A stretch of 32,007 nt of DNA from Armatimonadota bacterium. GTDB lineage: Bacteria > Sysuimicrobiota > Sysuimicrobiia > Sysuimicrobiales > Kaftiobacteriaceae. Shown one piece after another: positions 1 through 7,476 of the stretch. Location: contig JAVKHY010000001.1 in assembly GCA_031459765.1 (NCBI GenBank), forward strand, positions 436,149 to 468,155, read 5' to 3'. The stretch's first letter is position 1; every line of letters begins with the position of its first letter. A program made the position numbers and the translations under genes. The notes below the pieces were generated by a model. It was not told where the DNA came from. It worked only from the letters and a program-made list of their open reading frames with translations, and made no database searches.

Positions 1-663
1 ATCGTCAGCAAGAAGGCCTACGACAGCGGGCAGATCCGCGCGGTGCGCGACCTGCGGGGGAGGAAGGTCTCCGTGAACGTGCTGGGTTCGGCCACCGAGT
101 TCTGGCTGAACGCGGCGTTGCTCCGGGGCGGCCTCTCCATGGACGACGTCCAGGTCGTGGCCGTGAACTTCCCGGAGGTGCCGGCCGCGCTGGAGAACGG
201 CGCCATCGCCGCCGGACTGCTCGGCGAGCCGCTGGCCACACTGGCCGAGGACCGCGGGCAGATCGTGCGGTTGAGCGACGACTTCATCAACGGGGTCCAG
301 GTCACCGCCCTGTACTACAGCGGGCGGTTCATTCGCGAGCACCCCAAGGCCGCGGTGGGGTTCATGGCCGCCTGGCTCCGGGCCAGCCGCGATCTGTCCC
401 GGGGCGGCTACCGGCGGGACGATATCGCGGCCGTCGTCGAGAAATACACCGGCGTTCCCGCCGCGGTGGTGAAACGGGCCGCCGCCCCGGTCCACGAGCC
501 GAACGGCCGCATGAACTTCAACGACTTCAAGCGGCTGCAGGAGTTCTTCAAGAAGCGCGGCGCCCTGACCTACGAGAGGCCCCTGGAGCCGCGCCAGTAC
601 ATCGATACGTCGTTCGTGACGGAGGCGCTGAAGATCGTGGGGCCCTTCACCGCCTCCCCGTAA
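1..663 (+). CDS. ABC importer substrate-binding protein, NMT1/SsuA type (5' end cut off)
   Basis: This is the C-terminal part of a periplasmic-type binding protein for small anions or heterocycles (nitrate/sulfonate/taurine class). The frame is open to the window edge, so the GTG at 43 is an internal codon and the signal peptide lies outside. The visible part has the pattern of this family: a stretch beginning DLRGRKVSVN, then a block ending GLLGEPLATLAEDRG, a phrase resembling ALYYSGRFIREHPKAA, and a C-terminal helical segment with FNDFKRLQEFFKKRG. Its TAA stop overlaps the start of the ATPase gene by one base (TAATG), and the permease follows, so the three form one importer. The substrate is not determinable here; thiamine precursors, sulfonates or nitriles are all possible for this family. 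Confidence 0.85.
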   Translation: MVSKKAYDSGQIRAVRDLRGRKVSVNVLGSATEFWLNAALLRGGLSMDDVQVVAVNFPEVPAALENGAIAAGLLGEPLATLAEDRGQIVRLSDDFINGVQVTALYYSGRFIREHPKAAVGFMAAWLRASRDLSRGGYRRDDIAAVVEKYTGVPAAVVKRAAAPVHEPNGRMNFNDFKRLQEFFKKRGALTYERPLEPRQYIDTSFVTEALKIVGPFTASP

Positions 664-1466
664 TGGCCACAGCCGTCCGGGAGATCGTGGGACCGCCGCC
701 CATCGCGGTGAGCGGGCTGACCCACGTCTTCCCCGGCGGGCGCGATCCCGTCACGGCGCTGGCCGACGTGTCGCTGGCGGTGCGGGCCGGCGAGTTCTGC
801 GCGCTGATCGGCCCCAGCGGGTGCGGCAAGACCACGCTGCTGCATATCCTGGCCGGCCTGATCACGCCCACGGCGGGGACGGTCACGGTGCCCGCCCGGG
901 CCAACGGCCGGCTCCCCACGGCGCTGGTCTTTCAGGGCGTGAGCACCCTGCCCTGGTTCACCGTGCGGGAGAACGTCGAGTACGGCCTGCGCCTGCTCGG
1001 GGTCCCGGCCGAGGTGAGGCGGGCGCGCGCGGCCCGACACCTGGAGCAGGTCGGGCTGGCCGGGTTCGCCGACGCCTACCCCCACCAGCTCTCCGAAGGG
1101 ATGCGCCAGCGCGTCAGCATCGCCCGCGCCCTGGCCGTCGATCCCGACGTCCTGTTGATGGACGAGCCCTTCGCCAACCTGGACGAGCAGAACCGGCTGC
1201 TGCTGCAGGAGGAGTTGCTGCGCCTGTGGCAGGCCAGCGGCAAGACGGTCCTGTTCGTCACCCACAGCCTGGACGAGGCCCTCCGCCTGGCCGACCGCGT
1301 GCTGGTGATGACCGCGCGCCCCGGGCGGATCAAGAGCGAGGTGGCGGTACCGCTGGCGCGGCCGCGCCACTTCCGGGAGATCCGCCGTGATCCCGAGTAC
1401 GGCGCCCTCAGCGCCCGCCTGTGGGACGAACTGCGGGATGAGGTGCTGAAGGCGGCAGGACGATGA
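663..1466 (+). CDS. ABC importer ATP-binding protein, SsuB/TauB type
   Basis: This cytoplasmic ATPase powers the importer formed with its two neighbours. In its 267 residues the Walker A GPSGCGKTT lies at about 50-58, the Q-loop Gln at 91, Walker B VLLMDE at about 163-168 with the D-loop after it, and the switch His at 201 (VTHSLDEA). The signature motif reads LSEGM (143-147) where the family normally has LSGGM, a substitution at the second position of the Gly pair. The start overlaps the upstream stop (TAATG) and the end overlaps the permease start (ATGA), so translation is probably coupled. The C-terminal part has the usual ARPGRI phrase of nitrate/sulfonate ATPases. Confidence 0.93.
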   Translation: MATAVREIVGPPPIAVSGLTHVFPGGRDPVTALADVSLAVRAGEFCALIGPSGCGKTTLLHILAGLITPTAGTVTVPARANGRLPTALVFQGVSTLPWFTVRENVEYGLRLLGVPAEVRRARAARHLEQVGLAGFADAYPHQLSEGMRQRVSIARALAVDPDVLLMDEPFANLDEQNRLLLQEELLRLWQASGKTVLFVTHSLDEALRLADRVLVMTARPGRIKSEVAVPLARPRHFREIRRDPEYGALSARLWDELRDEVLKAAGR

Positions 1467-2230
1467 CCGGCCGCGTCGCCGACCGCTGGATCGCCGCGGC
1501 CTCGCCGCTGCTGCTGCTGGCGGTGTGGGAGATCCTCAGCCGCACCGGCGTCCTCGATCCGCGGTACGTCCCGCCCCCCAGCGCCGTCCTGGCCACCCTG
1601 GTCGCTCTCGCGCGCAGCGGAGAGCTGCCCTTCCACCTCGCGGTCAGCGTGCGGCGCATCCTGACCGGTTTCCTGCTCGGCGCGGCCCCCGCCGTGGCTC
1701 TGGGGCTGGTCATGGGGTTGAACCGCCGCGCGCGCGCGGCCCTGATGCCGGTGGTCACGGCCATCTACCCCATCCCGAAGATCGCCGTCTACCCGCTGAT
1801 CATCTTCTACCTGGGCATCGGCGAAGCTTCGAAGGTGAGCATCGTGGCCCTCTCCATCTTCTTCCTCGTCCTCCTCAACACCATGGCGGGCGTGATGGGG
1901 CTGGACCGGGTGTACTTCAACATCGCCCGGGCCTACGGCGCGGATGCCAGGAGCATCTTCCGCACCGTGGCCTGGCCGGGAGCGCTGCCGGCGATCTTTA
2001 CCGGGCTGAAGCTGGGGATGGGGTTCGCTCTCATCGTCATCGTCGGCGCGGAACTGCTCGGATCCGACGCCGGGATCGGCTTCATGATCTGGCAGGCCTA
2101 CCAGATCTTCGACGTGGAGAAGATGTTTGCCGGGTTGCTGGTCACCGCGGCGCTGGGCTGGGGGGCGACGATGGCCCTGGACGCCGTCGAGCGCCGCGCG
2201 CTCCCGTGGCGGCCATGGGGGCAGCTGTAG
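1463..2230 (+). CDS. ABC importer permease, SsuC/TauC type
   Basis: This 255-residue inner-membrane permease has several hydrophobic helices. The cytoplasmic EAA-type loop reads ARAYGADARSIFRTVAWPGALPA near residue 155-180, followed by GLKLGMGFALIVIVGAELLG, which is typical of the binding-protein-dependent permease family for sulfonates, nitrate or pyrimidine precursors. A single permease gene is normal because these transporters work as homodimers. The start overlaps the ATPase stop by four bases (ATGA) and the 3' end overlaps the menA start by 16 bases. The substrate is unknown. Confidence 0.92.
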   Translation: MTGRVADRWIAAASPLLLLAVWEILSRTGVLDPRYVPPPSAVLATLVALARSGELPFHLAVSVRRILTGFLLGAAPAVALGLVMGLNRRARAALMPVVTAIYPIPKIAVYPLIIFYLGIGEASKVSIVALSIFFLVLLNTMAGVMGLDRVYFNIARAYGADARSIFRTVAWPGALPAIFTGLKLGMGFALIVIVGAELLGSDAGIGFMIWQAYQIFDVEKMFAGLLVTAALGWGATMALDAVERRALPWRPWGQL

Positions 2231-3135
2231 CCGCGGCCCGGCCGCCCTGGTGGACCGTCTGGTGGCGGGCGGTGCGTCCCTTCGCCTTCAGCGCCTCCGT
2301 CACCCCCGTGCTGGTCGGCACCGCGGCGGCGATCTACCACGGGCCGTTCCATCCCGGGCTGTTCCTGGCCACCCTCGCCGCGGCGATGGCGATCCACGCG
2401 GCGACGAACCTGGTCAACGACTACTACGACTACGTGCGCGGGGTGGACGCCGGTCAACCCATCGGCCCCGGCGGCGCGATCCAGCAGGGACTGCTCTCGC
2501 CGCGCGCCGTCCTCCGTGGCGCCCTCGTGCTCTTCGCGGCGGCAGGCCTGCTGGGCCTGTGGCTGGTTGCGGTGCGGGGGTGGCCCGTCCTGCTCATCGG
2601 CGCGCTCAGCGTGTTGGCCGGCTACGCCTACACCGGCGGCCCGCTGCCGCTGGGGTATCTCGGCCTGGGCGACTTCACCGTCTTCGTCTTCATGGGCCTG
2701 GTGATCGTCGGCGGCGCCTACTACGTGCAGACGGGAGGCGTCTCCGCGACGGCGGTGTGGGCGGCGCTGCCCCTGGCCGCGCTGGTGGACGGTATCCTGG
2801 TGGTGAACAACCTGCGCGATCTGGACAACGACCGGGTCAAGGGCAAGCGCACGCTGGCCACGGTCATCGGACGCGGCGCGACCCGGGCGCACTTCCTGGG
2901 GCTCCTCGCCGCGGCCTATCTCTCGCTCCCGGCCGGGACGGTGACCGGCGCGCTGCCGGCGCCGGCGCTGCTGCCGCTGTTGACCCTCCCCTCCGCAGCC
3001 CGCCTCTGGCGGGTGGTCCGCACCACCGACGAGGCGCTGGCCCTCACCCTGGGGGGCATCCGCGGCACGGCTCAACTGCACCTGCGGGTCGGACTCCTGC
3101 TGGCCGCCGGGCTGCTCCTCGCCAGGCTGTGGTGA
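2215..3135 (+). CDS. menA: 1,4-dihydroxy-2-naphthoate polyprenyltransferase (MenA, UbiA superfamily)
   Basis: This is an integral membrane enzyme that attaches a polyprenyl chain to dihydroxynaphthoate, a late step of menaquinone synthesis. The first Asp-rich motif is NDYYDYVRGVD (about 68-78) and the second is NNLRDLDNDRVKGKRTL (about 198-214, with Asp 202, 204 and 206), the arrangement of MenA rather than of UbiA. The length of 306 residues is normal. I chose the ATG at 2215 because it puts a short basic/aromatic N-terminus (WWTVWWRAVRPF) just before the first helix; the frame is open much further upstream but only inside the permease gene. No other menaquinone gene is in view. If the cell uses the futalosine route, the substrate would be the 6-naphthoate isomer; the sequence does not decide this. 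Confidence 0.9.
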   Translation: MGAAVAAARPPWWTVWWRAVRPFAFSASVTPVLVGTAAAIYHGPFHPGLFLATLAAAMAIHAATNLVNDYYDYVRGVDAGQPIGPGGAIQQGLLSPRAVLRGALVLFAAAGLLGLWLVAVRGWPVLLIGALSVLAGYAYTGGPLPLGYLGLGDFTVFVFMGLVIVGGAYYVQTGGVSATAVWAALPLAALVDGILVVNNLRDLDNDRVKGKRTLATVIGRGATRAHFLGLLAAAYLSLPAGTVTGALPAPALLPLLTLPSAARLWRVVRTTDEALALTLGGIRGTAQLHLRVGLLLAAGLLLARLW

Positions 3136-3136
3136 C

Positions 3137-3155
3137 CCCCGTTCCCGCGGCGGGG
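3137..3155. terminator. Possible short hairpin between convergent menA and M24 genes
   Basis: CCCCG at 3137-3141 and CGGGG at 3151-3155 could form a five-base-pair hairpin with a nine-base loop, in the 21-base gap between two convergent stop codons. There is no T-run on either strand. The position suits a bidirectional terminator, but the stem is short for such GC-rich DNA and could be chance. Confidence 0.25.
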
Positions 3156-3156
3156 T

Positions 3157-4248
3157 CTAGGGGGCGATTACCCGCAGGTCGCGAGGCAGGGCGCTGAGGA
3201 CCACCGGGCCCCGCTCGGTGACGATCACGATCTCCTCCAACCGGACGCCGAACTCCCCCGGCAGGTAGATCCCCGGCTCGACGCTGAAGGCCATGCCGGC
3301 CTCGAGCGGCATCTCGTTGGTGTGGGTGACGGAGGGCGGTTCGTGCCCGGAGAGGCCGATGCCGTGGCCGGTGCGGTGGGTGAAGAACCGGCCGTATCCG
3401 GCGCGCTCGATCACCCGGCGCGCGGCGAGATCGACCTCCCTGATCGGCGTCCCGGGGCGGATCACCTCGAGGGCGGCGCGCACCGCGTCCTCCACGATCC
3501 GGTGGATCTCCCGATAGCGGGGGGAGGGCTCACCCAGATAGGCCATGCGCGTGATGTCGGAGCAGTATCCCTGGTGGCGGCTGCCCAGGTCGTAGAGCAC
3601 CGGCTCGCCGGAGCGCAGGGCCCGTGGGCCGGTGTGGTGGTGCGGGAAGGCGGAGTTGGGCCCGGAGGCCACGGTGGTGAACGTCACCTCGTCGGCTCCG
3701 GCCCGGCGGAACCCCTCTCCGGCGGCATGGGCCACCTCCGCCTCGGTGATCCCGGGCCGGGAGGCGGCGCAGGCGGCCTCCATCGCCGCGTCCGCGGTCC
3801 GGGCCGCCTGCCGCAGCGCCTCGATCTCCTCCGCCGACTTCCGCATGCGCAGCGGCGCCAGGACGGTGGAGGCGGGAAGGTAGGAGGCCTCCGGCCAGAT
3901 GCGCTGCAGGTGCAGCAGGGCGTCGGCGCGCATCGTGTCGCCGACGGCGATCGTGCGCGGGGCCCGGAACTGCCCGCGCACGGCGTAGAGGGCCTTCTCG
4001 GGGCCTTCGGCGTCGGTGTAGGTGACGAAGGGTTGTCGGATGTGCCCCTCCGACTGGTGCGCGTTCAGTTCCGGCACCAGGAAGAGCCCGGCCCGGTCGT
4101 TCAGGAAGAGATAGCAGGGGCGCTCGTCGGCCAGCGGGGAGAACCCGGTCAGGTATCTCAGGTCGTCGCCCGGAGGGACGGCGAGGAGGGCGATCCCCTG
4201 TTCGGCCATCGCCCGGCGGAGGCGGTCCAGACGGGCACCGTAGTCCAT
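3157..4248 (-). CDS. M24-family Xaa-Pro aminopeptidase / prolidase-like peptidase
   Basis: This 363-residue cytoplasmic metallopeptidase probably removes or splits residues at Xaa-Pro bonds. It has a creatinase N-terminal domain (about 1-135) followed by a pita-bread domain. All five metal ligands are visible: Asp220 and Asp231 in YDLGSRHQGYCSD, His295 in HRTGHGIGLSGHE, Glu324 in FSVEPGIYLPGEFG and Glu338 in VRLEE. His204/205 in FPHHHTG is the expected substrate-side His region. The start ATG has no Shine-Dalgarno sequence upstream; it faces nth across a 62-base gap. It stands near other peptidase and amino-acid genes, consistent with peptide catabolism. Activity on true prolyl peptides rather than another X-Pro-like substrate is inferred. 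Confidence 0.92.
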   Translation of the reverse strand: MDYGARLDRLRRAMAEQGIALLAVPPGDDLRYLTGFSPLADERPCYLFLNDRAGLFLVPELNAHQSEGHIRQPFVTYTDAEGPEKALYAVRGQFRAPRTIAVGDTMRADALLHLQRIWPEASYLPASTVLAPLRMRKSAEEIEALRQAARTADAAMEAACAASRPGITEAEVAHAAGEGFRRAGADEVTFTTVASGPNSAFPHHHTGPRALRSGEPVLYDLGSRHQGYCSDITRMAYLGEPSPRYREIHRIVEDAVRAALEVIRPGTPIREVDLAARRVIERAGYGRFFTHRTGHGIGLSGHEPPSVTHTNEMPLEAGMAFSVEPGIYLPGEFGVRLEEIVIVTERGPVVLSALPRDLRVIAP

Positions 4249-4310
4249 GGTGGGGAGATTCGTGCGTCCGGGGGACTCTCCCTGGAGTCGGCGAATGTAT
4301 TCTGGGTCCC
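4249..4310. promoter_or_regulatory. Divergent promoter region between M24 and nth, possibly leaderless
   Basis: The 62 bases hold no Shine-Dalgarno for either gene. On the plus strand TATTCT (4298-4303) lies seven bases before the nth ATG. On the minus strand GAATCT (plus coordinates 4256-4261) also lies seven bases before the M24 ATG. Such placement matches -10 elements of leaderless transcripts. No convincing -35 element is seen for either, and the minus-strand hexamer is a poor match, so this is tentative. Confidence 0.35.
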
Positions 4311-5087
4311 ATGCCAGGACGCGCTCCTCGCCCCGCCCTGCCGGCCGCTCCGGCCGAATCCCCCGCCCGGCGGGCGCGCCGCGCCCTGCGCATCGTCGGG
4401 CTCCTGAAGGACCGCTACCCCCAGATCCGGATTCCGCTGGCCCACCGCGATCCGTTCCAGCTGCTGGTGGCGACCATCCTGTCGGCGCAGTGCACCGACG
4501 CCATGGTCAACCGCGTGACGCCGGTGTTGTTCGAGAAATTCAAGACGCCGCGGGACTTTGCCGCGGCGACGCCCCGGGAGATCGAGCGCCTCGTCAAGCC
4601 CACCGGGTTCTTCCGGCAGAAAACCCGCGCCATCCTCGGCATGTGCCGGTCGCTCCTGGAGCGGTTCGGCGGCCGCGTTCCGCTGACGATGGACGAGCTC
4701 GTCACCCTGGAGGGCGTCGGGCGCAAGACGGCCAATGTCGTCCTCTCGGCCAAACGGCTGGAGCCCTGGGGCGGCGGCGACGATCCCGCCGACGGCCTGG
4801 GCATCGTCGTCGATACCCACGTCCGGCGTCTCAGCCAGCGCCTCGGCCTGGCCAGCACCGACGACCCGGAGAAGATCGAGCAGGAGTTGATGAGGATCAT
4901 CCCCCGGCCGGAGTGGGCCGGCTTCTCGCTCCGCCTGATCCACTTCGGCCGCGAGGTCTGCACGGCGCGGAATCCCGGATGCGGCGACTGCCCCCTGCGG
5001 CCGCACTGTCCTTCGGCGCCGTACCGCGGAGCGCCGCCGTGGATGCGGCGCTCCCGCCCTGCGACTCCACCAGGGAGGAGACGATGA
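4311..5087 (+). CDS. nth: Endonuclease III, DNA glycosylase/AP lyase
   Basis: This is a bifunctional base-excision repair enzyme for oxidised pyrimidines. The helix-hairpin-helix is LEGVGRKTANVVLS with catalytic Lys139; catalytic Asp168 is in VVDTHVRRLSQRLG. The iron-sulfur ligands are Cys217, 224, 227 and 233, in the standard C-X6-C-X2-C-X5-C spacing. The 258 residues exceed the usual 210-220 because of an Ala/Pro/Arg-rich N-terminal tail (about 1-25), a loop EPWGGGDDPADGLG inserted before the catalytic Asp, and a basic tail after the cluster. The ATG at 4311 has no Shine-Dalgarno. The stop overlaps the next start (ATGA), so this repair gene is coupled to a peptidase gene. Confidence 0.95.
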   Translation: MPGRAPRPALPAAPAESPARRARRALRIVGLLKDRYPQIRIPLAHRDPFQLLVATILSAQCTDAMVNRVTPVLFEKFKTPRDFAAATPREIERLVKPTGFFRQKTRAILGMCRSLLERFGGRVPLTMDELVTLEGVGRKTANVVLSAKRLEPWGGGDDPADGLGIVVDTHVRRLSQRLGLASTDDPEKIEQELMRIIPRPEWAGFSLRLIHFGREVCTARNPGCGDCPLRPHCPSAPYRGAPPWMRRSRPATPPGRRR

Positions 5088-6478
5088 TCGATCTGGACCG
5101 GGTCTACGCCCACATCGACGAACATTTCGGGCGCCACCTCGACCGCGTGCAGGATTTCGTGCGTCAGCCCAGCATCAGCGGCGAGGGCGTCGGCATGCAG
5201 GAGATGGCCGAGCTGGTCGCTTCCGCCATCCGGAACCTGGGCGGGCAGAGCCGGATCATCCCCACCGCCGGATGGCCGGTGGTCTACGGCGAGCTGGACC
5301 AGGGCGCGCCGCGCACCCTGCTGCTCTACGGGATGTACGACGTCCAGCCCGTGGCCGGCGAGGAGTGGATCGTGCCGCCCTTCGGCGGCCAGGTCGTGGA
5401 CGACTTCGAGGGGCTCGGCCCCTGTCTGGTGAATCGCGGCGCGGCGAACCAGAAGGGTCCCCTCGCCGGAGCCTTCAACGCCCTGGCCAGTGTGCAGGCC
5501 GTGGCCGGGAAACTGCCCGTCAACGTCAAGTTCGTGGTGGAGGGCGAGGAAGAGCTGGGCAGCCGCCACCTGCCGGAGTTCATCGCCCGCCACAAAGACC
5601 TCCTGCGGGCCGACGGGACCTACTTTCCCGCCTTTGCCCAGGACCGCAGGGGGAAGCCGATCCTCTGGCTCGGGGTGAAGGGGATCCTCTTCTTCGAGAT
5701 GGTCTCGCGCGGCGGCGAGTGGGGCGGGCCGACCACCCGCGGCATCCACGGCAGCCAGGGGGCCTGGATCGCCAGTCCGGTGTGGCGGATGATTCACGCC
5801 CTGAAGACGATGACCTCCCCCGACGAGCGCCTGACCATCGACGGCATCTACGACAACGTCCGACCCCCGCGGCCGGAAGATGAGGAGGTCCTGGCGGCCC
5901 TGGCCCAAACCTTCGACCCGGAGGTGGTCCTGAAAGGCAACGATGTGCGGCGCTTCAAGCACGATCTGACCGGTGTCGATCTGCTCCGGCGCTACCTGTT
6001 CGATCCGATCCTGAACATCGACGGCATCGCCGGCGGGCACTACGGGCCCGGGACCAAGACGCTGCTGCCCCACGAGGTGCGGGTCAAGATGCACGTGCGC
6101 CTGGTGCCGGAGATGGAGCCCGACGAGGTTCGGGCCAAACTGCAGGCCCATCTCCGCAAGATCGGCTGCGCCGATTTCGAGGTGCACTACGAGGAAGGGT
6201 ACCCCTGGGCGCGGATGAGTCACCGGGCGCCGATCTCCCAGGCGATGATCCGCACCCTGCGCTCCTTCGGCCACGAGCCCGAGATCTGGCCGAACATCGC
6301 CGGCTCGGCGCCCTTCTACCTGTTCCAGCGGGTGCTGGGACAGCCGTTCACGATGGGCGGGATGGGCCACGGCGGCCGGCAACACAGCCCAAACGAGTAC
6401 GCGACGGTGGAGGGAATCCGGCTCTTCGAGAAGTCCGTGGCCCGCTTCCTCTACGAGTTCGCCGCGATCCGGGAGTGA
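5084..6478 (+). CDS. M20-family peptidase homologue with substituted metal ligands
   Basis: This 464-residue protein has the overall pattern of the M20 dipeptidase/deacylase family: YDVQPVAGEEWIVPPFGG near 85-102, the acid pair in EGEEELGS (Glu156/157), a dimerisation-domain His in GIHGSQGAW (His222) and a final His434 in GRQHSPNEY. Two canonical ligands differ. The first zinc His of the usual GHYDVQP is Met84 (GMYDVQP), and the bridging Asp of the usual RGA-x-D-D-KG is Asn122 (RGAANQKG). The general-base Glu is kept. Either the enzyme uses one or differently placed metals, or it has another activity. The start ATG has a GGGAGGAG ribosome site and overlaps the nth stop. No signal peptide is seen, so it is probably cytoplasmic. 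It precedes the promoter of the racemase/transport operon. Confidence 0.87.
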   Translation: MIDLDRVYAHIDEHFGRHLDRVQDFVRQPSISGEGVGMQEMAELVASAIRNLGGQSRIIPTAGWPVVYGELDQGAPRTLLLYGMYDVQPVAGEEWIVPPFGGQVVDDFEGLGPCLVNRGAANQKGPLAGAFNALASVQAVAGKLPVNVKFVVEGEEELGSRHLPEFIARHKDLLRADGTYFPAFAQDRRGKPILWLGVKGILFFEMVSRGGEWGGPTTRGIHGSQGAWIASPVWRMIHALKTMTSPDERLTIDGIYDNVRPPRPEDEEVLAALAQTFDPEVVLKGNDVRRFKHDLTGVDLLRRYLFDPILNIDGIAGGHYGPGTKTLLPHEVRVKMHVRLVPEMEPDEVRAKLQAHLRKIGCADFEVHYEEGYPWARMSHRAPISQAMIRTLRSFGHEPEIWPNIAGSAPFYLFQRVLGQPFTMGGMGHGGRQHSPNEYATVEGIRLFEKSVARFLYEFAAIRE

Positions 6479-6502
6479 CACCGCCGCCCGCAAACGTGCC
6501 CC

Positions 6503-6531
6503 TTGCCCCGGCGGGCGGCCCGTCATATAAT
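6503..6531 (+). promoter_or_regulatory. Sigma70-type promoter upstream of the racemase/peptide-import operon
   Basis: TTGCCC (6503-6508) and a perfect TATAAT (6526-6531) are separated by exactly 17 bases. The predicted transcript starts near 6538 and has a leader of roughly 100 bases before the TTG start at 6636. In DNA this GC-rich a consensus -10 at ideal spacing is unlikely by chance. It is the best promoter in the window and lies in the 157-base gap after the M20 gene. Confidence 0.75.
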
Positions 6532-6584
6532 CCGGCCTAAGTCTACGAAAATAGTCGAATACGATCGGCTCTTGTACTCATCCG

Positions 6585-6608
6585 GTACGGGCCAGGCGCC
6601 GTCCGTAC
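6585..6608 (+). promoter_or_regulatory. Inverted repeat in the leader of the racemase operon
   Basis: GTACGG (6585-6590) and CCGTAC (6603-6608) are perfect inverted copies 12 bases apart, between the predicted transcription start and the ribosome site AGGAGGTGAG (6620-6629). The inner G-T and C-G pairs could extend the stem to eight. A further GTAC occurs at 6574-6577. It may be an operator half-site pair or an RNA hairpin near the ribosome site. Nothing identifies its ligand. Confidence 0.4.
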
Positions 6609-6635
6609 GAAATTCGCACAGGAGGTGAGTGAGCC

Positions 6636-7373
6636 TTGAAATTGCTCTATATCCTGCCGGGCAGCCTGTCCCGCACCGACCTGGGCCGGCGCGAGGTCGA
6701 CCGGCGCCTGGCCATCCTCCGGCGCCTGGCCGCGCCCGGTACGGAGGTGGAGATCACCGACGTGCCGGAGGGGCCGGCCTCGATTGAGTCGGCCTACGAG
6801 GAGTATCTGTCCGTTCCCGGTACCCTGCAGAAAGTGCAGGAAGCGGCGCGCCAGGGGATGGATGCGGCGATCATCGGCTGTTTCGGCGACCCCGGCGTGG
6901 ATGCGGCGCGCGAGCTGGTGGAGATGCTCGTCGTCGGCCCCGCGGAGAGCGGGATGCTTTTCGCCTGCACGCTGGGGCACCGTTTCTCCGTGGTCACCGT
7001 GCTCGACTCGGTGGTCGCCCCGCTGCGTCACCTCGCCCACCGCATCGGCGTGGCCGAGAAACTGGCCTCCGTGCGGGCGGTGGATATCCCGGTGCTCGAA
7101 CTCAACACGGACCGCGCGCGCAGCGTATCCAGGATGATCGCTTTGGGCCGCCGGGCCGTGGAAGAGGACGGCGCCGACGCCCTGGTGCTGGGGTGCATGA
7201 GCATGGGATTCCTGGAGGCGCACGCCGAGATCGCCTCGGCGGTGGGGGTGCCGGTGGTCAACCCGGTGTACGCCGCGCTGCGCATGGCGGAGGCGCTGCA
7301 CGGGGCGGGGCTGCGCCACAGCAAGCGGGCCTATCCGGTGCCGCCGAAGTTGCGGACGATGCCGGTGGGTTAG
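6636..7373 (+). CDS. Asp/Glu/hydantoin racemase family protein
   Basis: This 245-residue cofactor-independent racemase homologue carries the two catalytic Cys expected of the family: Cys82 in IIGCFGDPG and Cys187 in LVLGCMSMG, at the ends of the two half-domains. The pattern around both (GC-F/M-GDPG, LGCMSMG) is closest to hydantoin/allantoin-type racemases, though aspartate or glutamate racemase activity, or maleate isomerase chemistry, cannot be excluded. I chose the TTG start at 6636 because a strong AGGAGGTGAG ribosome site lies six to eight bases before it and no ATG or GTG fits the frame nearby. It is the first gene after the 6526 promoter and is followed by a peptide importer, suggesting a role in using D- or modified amino acids. 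Confidence 0.88.
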   Translation: MKLLYILPGSLSRTDLGRREVDRRLAILRRLAAPGTEVEITDVPEGPASIESAYEEYLSVPGTLQKVQEAARQGMDAAIIGCFGDPGVDAARELVEMLVVGPAESGMLFACTLGHRFSVVTVLDSVVAPLRHLAHRIGVAEKLASVRAVDIPVLELNTDRARSVSRMIALGRRAVEEDGADALVLGCMSMGFLEAHAEIASAVGVPVVNPVYAALRMAEALHGAGLRHSKRAYPVPPKLRTMPVG

Positions 7374-7476
7374 GGTGCGGTCGGTGATAGCGGGGTGACC
7401 GCCGTCCCGCCGGCGGCGCCCCGAGGGTTCCCGTTTTGGCGGAGGAAGGACGTCCACTCGAAGGGGGGATGGGATC

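Noticed and set aside
4415-6526. Long open frame of about 700 codons antisense to nth and the M20 gene
   Set aside because: It is His/Gln/Asp/Gly-rich without motifs and lies opposite two genes with clear catalytic motifs; such frames are expected at this GC content.
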